Source: Goniomonas avonlea (Eukaryota > Cryptophyceae > Goniomonadida > Goniomonadaceae). From it: 10,868 nt of DNA. Shown one piece after another: positions 7,060-10,868 of this stretch; the stretch's first letter is position 1; each line of letters starts with the position of its first letter. The DNA is taken from positions 1-10,868 of the forward strand of contig QUTJ01031320.1 in assembly GCA_003573635.1 (NCBI GenBank), read 5' to 3'. Position numbers and translations under genes: made by a program. The notes beneath the pieces are model-generated. The model searched no databases and had not been told where the DNA came from. It saw only the letters and a program-made list of their open reading frames with translations.

Positions 7060-8506
7060 AGGGTGGGAAGAGGTGAGGGTGAGTGTGATGTGAGGTGTGT
7101 GCGAGGTGAGGGTGTGTGAGAGAGGGTGTGATGTGCACGGTGCGATTAGCCACGCTTTCCATGAGATGAGGCACCTGTGGCTCTGTCAAAAACCCCACCA
7201 CCTCCTCATAAGGCATGCTCTTGAGCTTCTCAGCACTGGCAGCATCAGACCTGCCAGTGACCGAGGCCAGCGCAAATGAGAACGCAATATCCCTCAGTGA
7301 CCGATCCACCTGGTGTGTGTTGTCAGCGCTATCACACGGAAAAGGTGGGCGGTCCAAGGGATTGATCTGATTGGAGAACCCCCAACAAGCATATTGAGCG
7401 TACCTCGTTACAGAAGTGGGTGACAGCCATGGGTGCCAGCTTTTCCAGAGTTCCTTGGGTGTGCGATGCGGCGATCAATCCACTGTACTCACTCTCCTTG
7501 AAGTGCAAGCACTGTTCACGCATGCAACCCTCCTGGTGCGAGTGTGGGGACGAGGCGCAAGCTTGAAAGAAAAAACACACCATTCGCTCCACCAGCAGCT
7601 TTTTGGACTCCTTGAGTTGCTGCGTTGGAACTTGTCACAAGAAGAGACGAACGATAGTAGCAAACGTGCCTGCCGGAGAGATGTCGCGCAGGTCAGCCTC
7701 GGCATATCTTCAGTCAGCTGCACGCAGTCCTCACAGACTTCGGCTGCCTGAGAAAAGTTATTGGCATCAAGCAAATCTTGGAACGAAATACGGCTGTCTT
7801 GAAGCTCCTTGACTTTCCGCAAAAGCTGAAGGACCTCCTGGGAAAGCTGTTTCTGTCGGAACTTTTTCAAAATCACCAGGCCCCCCTGTCGCAATTCTTG
7901 CTCGGCCTTGCCCAAGTGGCGGCGGCCCTTCTTCGTAATAAAGTTCGTTAATTGGATGTCGGCTTCCAGTTCCTGTACCATCCGCAGTCCCTCGACAAAG
8001 GCGCCATAGCTCTTGACAACGTGCGTTGAGAGCCGAGCCACTACAACATCAAGAAACTTAGAGATCAACAATTCTTCTGCCTCAAAGTGCACATCTTCCA
8101 TGTCAGACACATTCATCTCAAGTCGGTCTAGCATCATCTCAATTGGATCACAGTCTGATGATTGGCACTTCTGAATTATCTGCTCCAGTGTGTCCATTTC
8201 CAAGTCCGTGAGCAGTTGGTTTTCAAACGCCGCCCTTGATAGATTCGTGTCATCAGCCTCAAGCCCTGCCTCCCGCTTTCGTTCTTTGTCGTGTTCAAAC
8301 TGCTCCAGCAGTTGACACAAATGTTCGTCCTCCAGAGTCGTGAAGACGGGGTTGGTCTTCCACATGTCATCAACAACAGCAACAACACTGTCAGCCGTCT
8401 GTTTCGAGGCGGACCGCACGATGTCAACCGAAGTTGTAGATGCAGTTTTGAAGCCATGGGTGACCTTTTGAGACGTTGACTGCAAACGTGCACGGAGTTT
8501 GTTCAT
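360..8506 (-). CDS. VPS50: Syndetin / VPS50, EARP tethering complex subunit (23 exons, 3' end unresolved)
   Basis: VPS50 replaces VPS54 in the EARP complex (with VPS51, VPS52 and VPS53) and tethers vesicles at recycling endosomes. Twenty-three exons join with consistent phases into about 1028 codons, close to the roughly 960 residues of animal VPS50. The first exon carries the Vps54_N-like helical region with the family GRRHL motif (about residues 194-198). Later exons give family-like segments in the expected order: VGEEF (exon 7), NEMWHPFP (8), NPF plus an acidic tract (9), FVDEDG...RRKKS (10), GSYIQMMDVLQP (12), CYGLCERHCAVESLMFL (15/16), VKWNPKEL (18), VEGFSHAKKCSHEGRAM (19/20), SIRPIPQHRYVDEYIKAYY (21/22). 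The ATG at 8506 is the first in frame; a splice-acceptor-like CTTGTCCGCAG lies just upstream, so a 5' noncoding exon is possible. After 360 the frame stays open to the window edge and leaves homology, so a donor (GTCGTG) and an outlying last exon are inferred. Family assignment is very secure; exon 9-11 edges are less so. Confidence 0.92.
453..789 (-). other. VPS50: VPS50 intron 22 (337 nt)
   Basis: Begins GTCCGT on the sense strand and ends CTCGGGCAG before exon 23. Nothing coding is seen in it; open frames on either strand lack family similarity. No strong repeat is present, unlike most other long introns here. Confidence 0.75.
921..965. repeat. 15-bp tandem repeat, three exact copies (VPS50 intron 21)
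   Basis: CACCCGGCCAGTCAA is repeated exactly three times. It is followed on the plus strand by a purine-rich tract (about 966-1100) with G-runs near 996-1008 and 1091-1100, which is a pyrimidine tract in the sense strand of the gene. Confidence 0.9.
2335..2698 (-). other. VPS50: VPS50 intron 16 (364 nt) with an 11-bp degenerate repeat
   Basis: Runs from GTACTC to CGCCTCAG. It contains a degenerate ATATCCCGAGC array at about 2570-2636 (five to six copies) and a short GTCAT-type repeat near 2460-2480. No coding segment is recognised; exons 16 and 17 join in phase 0. Confidence 0.75.
2821..3239 (-). other. VPS50: VPS50 intron 15 (419 nt) with purine tract and perfect hairpin
   Basis: Runs from GTGCGG to AAGCGCAG. 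On the plus strand, 2845-2887 is a GGGAGGGAGA-type repeat. A perfect 13-bp inverted repeat lies at 3097-3109 and 3122-3134. No missing protein segment is needed: exons 15 and 16 join to CYGLCERHCAVESL, which fits the family. Confidence 0.75.
3097..3134. repeat. Perfect 13-bp inverted repeat, 12-nt loop (intron 15)
   Basis: Arms are CCCGCAGTCAGTG and CACTGACTGCGGG, with loop ACGGGGGTGCGC. It lies inside a VPS50 intron, about 105 nt after the donor. Confidence 0.85.
3374..3810 (-). other. VPS50: VPS50 intron 14 (437 nt) with CA-rich minisatellite
   Basis: Runs from GTAAGT, the best donor of the gene, to GTACACAG. About 3455-3600 is a minisatellite. An open minus-strand stretch near 3590-3660 resembles a helix, but using it is not needed to join exons 14 and 15, which fit in phase (CG|G). 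Confidence 0.7.
3455..3600. repeat. Minisatellite, unit about 22 bp (ACTCACTCACAGACGACACACC)
   Basis: Four to five diverging copies of an ACTCACTCACAGAYGACACACC unit, with shorter ACTCACACC insertions, lie in VPS50 intron 14. Confidence 0.85.
4346..4379 (-). other. VPS50: Candidate 34-nt microexon (VPS50 exon 11)
   Basis: It is preceded by a pyrimidine-rich tract, a CTGAC branch-like motif and TACAG, and followed by GTAAGT. Its length (34, one more than a multiple of three) converts the phase 1 end of exon 10 to the phase 2 needed by exon 12. The encoded residues have no recognisable homology. The alternative is direct splicing of exon 10 from a phase 2 donor near 4544. Confidence 0.5.
4656..5068 (-). 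other. VPS50: VPS50 intron 9 (413 nt in the shortest-exon model) with repeated donors and a hairpin
   Basis: The proximal 155 nt contain three further copies of the splice donor that closes exon 9, plus a hairpin (4992-5022). The distal part has no recognisable feature until the acceptor CTCGGTGCAG at 4656. Confidence 0.65.
4906..5080 (-). repeat. VPS50: Four copies of a CTGCAGCAG|GTGCGCA donor-containing repeat
   Basis: On the sense strand CTGCAGCAGGTGCGCA or a close variant occurs with exon-end positions 5069, 5033, 4967 and 4916. A fifth partial copy (GTGCGCACAACT) lies between the last two. Spacings are 36, 66 and 51 nt, all multiples of three, and no stop lies between them. Confidence 0.8.
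4992..5022. repeat. Perfect 11-bp inverted repeat, 9-nt loop (intron 9)
   Basis: Arms are CGACACGACAC and GTGTCGTGTCG, with loop TGCATGTCT. It lies between the second and third copies of the repeated donor. Confidence 0.85.
5577..5952 (-). other. VPS50: VPS50 intron 7 (376 nt) with minisatellite and purine tract
   Basis: Begins GTGAGT and ends GCCTGGCAG. On the plus strand, 5640-5760 is strongly purine-rich and ends in a G-run (about 5746-5758). 5775-5866 is a degenerate repeat of CCTTACGCAGGTTA. No coding is seen. Confidence 0.75.
5775..5866. repeat. Degenerate 14-16 bp repeat, CCTTACGCAGGTTA type
   Basis: Five to six copies of a TTACGCAGG(T/A)T(A/T)-like unit on the plus strand, in VPS50 intron 7. 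Confidence 0.8.
6017..6364 (-). other. VPS50: VPS50 intron 6 (348 nt)
   Basis: GTGAGC donor after ERFLQ, acceptor GGGAGCAG before VVYAAQRF. No repeat and no coding potential stand out; it is the plainest of the long introns. Confidence 0.75.
6484..6521. repeat. GCCA/GGCA tetranucleotide array (intron 5)
   Basis: About four GCCA units pass into four GGCA units on the plus strand. Confidence 0.9.
6621..6680 (-). repeat. VPS50: Three 20-bp repeats, each containing the exon 5 splice donor
   Basis: The plus-strand unit GACCAACGCACCATCACCCA occurs at 6621-6640 (one base different), 6641-6660 and 6661-6680. On the sense strand each copy reads TGG|GTGATGGTGCGTTGGTC (GTGAGG in the third), so the exon 5 end and its donor (intron from 6677) are repeated at 6657 and 6637. 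Only the first donor keeps the frame into exon 6 (EVW|AQVQKMM). Confidence 0.85.
6974..7055. repeat. (CG)n(TG)n microsatellite (intron 4)
   Basis: A CG dinucleotide run (6980-6996) grades into TG repeats with CGTG interruptions up to 7055: an alternating purine-pyrimidine tract of about 80 bp. It is followed to about 7130 by degenerate GTGAGGGTG repeats. Confidence 0.9.
7404..8506 (-). other. VPS50: VPS50 N-terminal region (Vps54_N-like helical domain), exons 1-3
   Basis: The 837-nt first exon encodes 279 residues: a polar N-terminal extension of roughly 130 residues with no obvious homology, then an alternating hydrophobic/charged helical stretch typical of the N-terminal rod of the VPS50/VPS53/VPS54 family. 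The clearest part runs from VEGLRMVQELEADIQL through GRRHLGKAEQEL to LRKVKELQDSRISF and an acidic, Cys-containing helix (QAAEVCEDCVQL). Exon 2 is only 39 nt (QLKESKKLLVERM) and exon 3 adds GLIAASHTQGTLEKLAPM, which lines up with the region following this rod in animal syndetins. In the known complex this N-terminal part assembles with the other EARP subunits. Domain boundaries are by eye. Confidence 0.8.
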
Positions 8507-8667
8507 CCCCTGCGGACAAGGGCCGGACAAGGGCAAAAAGTGAGAACAGCGGACAGCCTGGGACAGCAGCGGCTGAGCAGCCTGAGTTGCTCTACCTACA
8601 CGATAACCAAAAACTCATCAGTCAACATCACCTTGACCGGCTCTGGAAAAAGCTGAAGCGAAGAGTC
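8507..8667. promoter_or_regulatory. Short divergent intergenic region (putative bidirectional promoter)
   Basis: 161 bp separate the VPS50 ATG from the ATG of the Gln/Pro-rich gene, so both promoters and 5' leaders must fit here or VPS50 has a further upstream exon. It holds an exact tandem repeat of CGGACAAGGGC (8513-8523 and 8524-8534). No TATA box is evident. On the minus strand a pyrimidine-rich acceptor-like sequence ends at 8511, directly before the VPS50 start. Confidence 0.5.
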
Positions 8668-9591
8668 ATGGTGGAGGAAGGATTCGGTTTCGACACTTCG
8701 TTGCCCCTGGGCCGGAGTGTCGATGGCGCACGCAAGCGCAGGCTTATTGCCATCGTTACCGTCTTTGCGGTGGCATTGTGCGCGTTGGCCCTGCTTGTCA
8801 CCTCGACCGCCGAGGCTGAGGAGCAGCCGGTGCGTTGCAAGCCCGATTGTTTTAATCGTTGGTGACCCCAATTACAGGATCAAGCCGAGGTGCTCTTCGG
8901 GCCGTTGAGTTTTGACGAAGTGCACACGCACATTTTGAACATGCGCATGCGTCGTTCGGAGCTCAAGGAGAAGCTGAAGGAGGAGGCGTTGAAAAAGAAG
9001 GAGGAAAAACTGATGGCACGAGCCCGTGCCTCGGAGCTCAAGCAGGATTCTGCTCCCGCTGAACCTCCAGCTGAGAGCTCATCTTCTTCGGTTCCTCAGC
9101 AGCCGCAGCAGCAGGCCCAGCAGCCACCACAGATGCAGCAACAGTACCAACAGCCCCCACAGTACCAGCAGTACCAGCAGCCCCCCCAGTACCAGCAGCA
9201 GTACCAGCAGCCTCCGCAGTACCAGCAGCAGTATCAGCAGCCGCCTCAGTACCAGCAGCAATACCAGCAGCCCCAGCAGGCTCAGTACCAACAGCCGCCC
9301 CAGCAGGCTCAGTACCAGCAGCAGGCCCAGTTCCAGCAGCAGCCGGCGGGGCAGTATGCCCAACCCGAGGCACTCGCGCAGGCTCCTGCCCCCGCTCCTC
9401 CCGCATTGGCCCAGTTGGATGTGTCAGCGAACCCCAAGGACTCTAATGCTGGCAAGATCCAAGAGCGCGCTATGGCACAGTCGTCCGAGCGTGCGTACGA
9501 GGCGTATGTCAGCCAGGCAAATGGCGCTCCCCCCCCCCCCAAGCCTCACCACTCCGGCCCCCGTGGGCCGCCGCCCGGTGAGCAGGTGTAA
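8668..9591 (+). CDS. Predicted membrane-anchored or secreted protein with Gln/Pro/Tyr repeat domain
   Basis: Not recognised as a known family. Two exons, 8668-8829 and 8878-9591, join in phase 0 across a 48-nt GT-AG intron (GTGCGT...TTACAG) to give 291 residues; without splicing exon 1 stops at 8865. The ATG at 8668 is the first in frame and sits in a good context (GTCATGG). Residues 22-25 are RKRR, followed by a hydrophobic helix at about 26-45 and then TSTAEAEE, so it is either a type II signal anchor or a signal peptide cleaved near AEA. Residues about 79-110 are a highly charged helix rich in Lys, Glu and Arg. Residues about 127-210 are repeats of a YQQPPQYQQQ-like unit, prion-like in composition. 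The tail is Pro/Ala-rich. Composition rules suggest the low-complexity part is lumenal or extracellular, which is inference. The gene is divergent from VPS50. Confidence 0.78.
9097..9350 (+). repeat. Coding repeat for the Gln/Pro/Tyr domain
   Basis: Tandem 30-bp coding units (TACCAGCAGCCCCCCCAGTACCAGCAGCAG type), about four near-regular copies followed by shorter degenerate CAGCAGGCTCAGTACCAG units. Synonymous variation between units (CCCCCA, CCTCCG, CCGCCT) argues for selection on the protein and against very recent expansion. Confidence 0.85.
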
Positions 9592-9607
9592 ACAGGAGTA
9601 AAAACGA
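9592..9607. other. 16-bp gap between convergent stop codons
   Basis: The stop of the plus-strand gene (TAA, 9589-9591) and the stop of the minus-strand gene (TTA on plus, 9608-9610) are separated by 16 bp. The 3' UTRs must therefore overlap the opposing gene. A 10-bp direct repeat TAAAAACGAT (9599-9608, 9609-9618) spans the minus-strand stop. No canonical AATAAA is seen on either strand here. Confidence 0.6.
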
Positions 9608-10829
9608 TTAAAAACGATTCAGCTTTTCATTCATTCTGGATTTCTCCCAAGCGATTTCACACCGAGCGAGCGCAAGTCTGGGATGCGTACACTTGCCCCA
9701 GCCAGCCATGACACGCGGCCGCTCTAGGATCACAAAGTCCAGTTCATCGTCAAGGTTGTGGACGGGCAACGGGAGCACTTGCTGCATCCACCGAGGCTGT
9801 GAGCAGTGCAAAAACAGGGAGGTCACGCACCTGAGGACTCCGCAGCGACCTCATCCTGCAGCTTTGCTTTTTCCTTCTGGAGGGCGGCCAACTCAGCGTT
9901 GTCCTGCACGCAAGGTGAGCCCGGGAAGCAAACGAGCATCGAGAGCAATCGACAGGCATCAATGAGTGCAACACACCTGATGTAGCTCGTTGATCTCACT
10001 TTGCATTTCGTTCTCGTCTGAGAGGGTCAGGTACCATCCATCGGGAATTGAACTCACATTTGAGGCCTTTATCTAATTCCCCGTTGAGCTCTGAAGCTGC
10101 AGAAATCACACTTTGACTGGACAAACCGCCGCCATCCCCATCACCATCCCCTCCTCGTCCGTTGCCATCGCCGTCTCCTCGCCCCCCGCCAACGTCACCA
10201 TGTCCTCCAGACCGACCGTCACCAAGTCCCCGGCCGTCACCATTTCCCTGCGACTCACCGCCTCCAAGTCGCTCCCCACCGTCACCGTCACCATGGTTTC
10301 CCCTATCATCTTGTGCTTGTGACCCACTGGGACCTCGCATGCTATCGCTATCATCTTCTTCCAAGTTCAAAGCATTCCCAACACCCAGCTGCTTCACCTC
10401 GGCCTCCAAGATGTTCTCAGAGGTCTCGAAAGACGCCAACTTTTTCTCCAAAGCAGACACCTGCTGTTTCGAAAGACCCAGGGAACCAGCAGAGTCCGAT
10501 TCGGCTGGGCGTTGCCCACTATTGACGCAATTCTGTTGTGAGGCTAGACGGACCTGGTTGTGGTACCACTCCATTTTTGTACCAGCCTCTGTGCACCAGC
10601 GCAATGCGTAGTGGGTATTGAAAGAGGGCATGGCCTTGAACTTGTGGACTAACTCTCCAGATTGAGCTACGGGGGACCCCCAAGGAACACTGACTATGAC
10701 GACGAGTGACAAAACAGCAAAACCAACAAGCAACAGCAATCGTTTGTTTTGCCCTGAAATCTCAAATGGAGACCATGAGGAGTGTGCGCTGCTCTGATCC
10801 ACTGTCGCGTACTCATCTTGGACGGCCAT
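9608..10829 (-). CDS. Predicted type II membrane protein with coiled coils and a Gly/Asp-rich linker
   Basis: Not recognised. Best model: exons 10829-10058, 10017-9977, 9903-9850 and 9796-9608, about 351 residues. The ATG at 10829 is in good context (AAAATGG). Residues 29-30 are KR, followed by a transmembrane helix at about 31-48 (LLLLVGFAVLSLVVIVSV), giving a short cytosolic N-terminus and a lumenal remainder. Next come two Cys (about 83 and 102), a coiled coil (LSKQQVSALEKKLASFETSE), an acidic stretch (LEEDDSDS), a long Gly/Asp/Arg-rich tract, and short coiled coils in exons 2 and 3 (ENEMQSEINELHQ, NAELAALQKEKAKLQDE). The 40-nt first intron has strong signals (GTGAGT...CTCTCAG) and restores frame. 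The last junction is uncertain: a GTGCGT donor at 9830 would give an early stop near 9750, whereas the GTCGCT donor at 9849 opens a 63-codon final exon that looks coding (DDELDFVILERPRVMAGWGK). A golgin-like or GOLIM4-like role is only an analogy of layout. Confidence 0.7.
10120..10315 (-). repeat. Coding low-complexity tract for Gly/Asp-rich region
   Basis: Degenerate GGTGACGGTGAC/GGGGATGGT-like repeats encode alternating Gly, Asp, Arg, Asn and Ser. The unit is irregular. The frame stays open through it, unlike the intronic repeats in the window. Confidence 0.7.
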
Positions 10830-10868
10830 TTTTGTCAAGTGCAGGGCAGTTTCTGAATGCCAGCTGGG

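Larger units (their letters stand above)
360..8506 (-). other. VPS50: Exon map of VPS50 and splice-site evidence
   Basis: Exons in transcript order (high to low): 8506-7670, 7619-7581, 7532-7404, 7309-7139, 6848-6678, 6442-6365, 6016-5953, 5576-5438, 5318-5069, 4655-4580, 4379-4346, 4247-4115, 4025-3959, 3859-3811, 3373-3240, 2820-2699, 2334-2224, 2005-1925, 1748-1653, 1402-1359, 1178-1104, 880-790, 452-360. Donors are loose: GTAAGT or GTAAGA at some, but also GTGCGC, GTGATG, GTCGGC and GTCCGT. Every acceptor is CAG or another AG. Phases agree at all junctions, for example T|GG (exons 7/8), AA|C (8/9), CG|G (14/15), G|GA (15/16), AT|G (20/21) and AG|A (21/22). Weak points: exon 1 may end at a GC donor (7669), exon 9 has four possible ends (5069, 5033, 4967, 4916), and the exon 10 end and the 34-nt exon 11 rest on phase and splice signals, not homology. 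Confidence 0.8.

Noticed and set aside
8476-8865. Longer N-terminus or single-exon version of the plus-strand membrane protein
   Set aside because: No ATG occurs upstream of 8668 in frame within the divergent region, and the unspliced version ends at a stop right after an evident donor. The next exon continues in phase after TTACAG.
9026-9601. Alternative Ser/Arg-rich and antisense Leu/Ala-rich open frames over the Gln/Pro repeat
   Set aside because: They are frame shadows created by the 30-bp repeat. Synonymous variation among units supports the Gln/Pro/Tyr frame.
9998-10057. Unspliced ending of gene 3 (stop near 9996)
   Set aside because: A strong GTGAGT...CTCTCAG pair removes 40 nt and restores a coiled-coil frame that continues into the next exons in phase.
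1-10868. Bacterial-style operons, ribosome binding sites, tRNA or rRNA genes, transposons
   Set aside because: None is visible. The gene structure is eukaryotic and no terminal inverted repeats, transposase or reverse transcriptase motifs were found by eye.

Overview
This is nuclear DNA from an intron-rich, GC-rich, compactly organised eukaryote, most likely a unicellular protist or alga; I cannot place it more precisely. The reasons are recognisable eukaryotic coding sequence cut by many phase-consistent GT-AG (and one probable GC-AG) introns, introns as short as 40-50 nt next to 200-440 nt introns full of microsatellites, the standard genetic code, and very small intergenic gaps. I see no bacterial operon, rRNA, tRNA, CRISPR array or transposon.

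Layout: (1) about 8.15 kb (8506 down to about 360, minus strand) is one gene with 23 recognisable coding exons. Spliced by hand it gives about 1028 codons without a frame break and matches VPS50/syndetin (CCDC132), the subunit that defines the endosomal EARP tethering complex. Its extreme 3' end is not resolved and may lie beyond the left edge. (2) 8668-9591, plus strand, is a two-exon gene for a predicted single-pass or secreted protein with a long Gln/Pro/Tyr repeat domain. It is head-to-head with VPS50, with 161 bp between the two ATGs. (3) 10829-9608, minus strand, is a gene of about four exons for a predicted type II membrane protein with coiled-coil segments and a Gly/Asp-rich low-complexity region. 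It is tail-to-tail with gene 2, and only 16 bp separate the stop codons.

The VPS50 introns hold nearly all the repeats: CT/GA tracts, (CA/TG)n, GCCA/GGCA arrays, 11-22 bp minisatellites and two perfect hairpins. At two introns the tandem repeat unit contains the 5' splice site itself, giving arrays of duplicated donors; at one of them all four donors are in the same reading frame. That is the most unusual signal here.

Functionally only VPS50 can be named (endosome recycling and retrograde tethering, normally with VPS51, VPS52 and VPS53). The two neighbours look like membrane or secreted proteins, but no functional link between the three genes can be shown from sequence.
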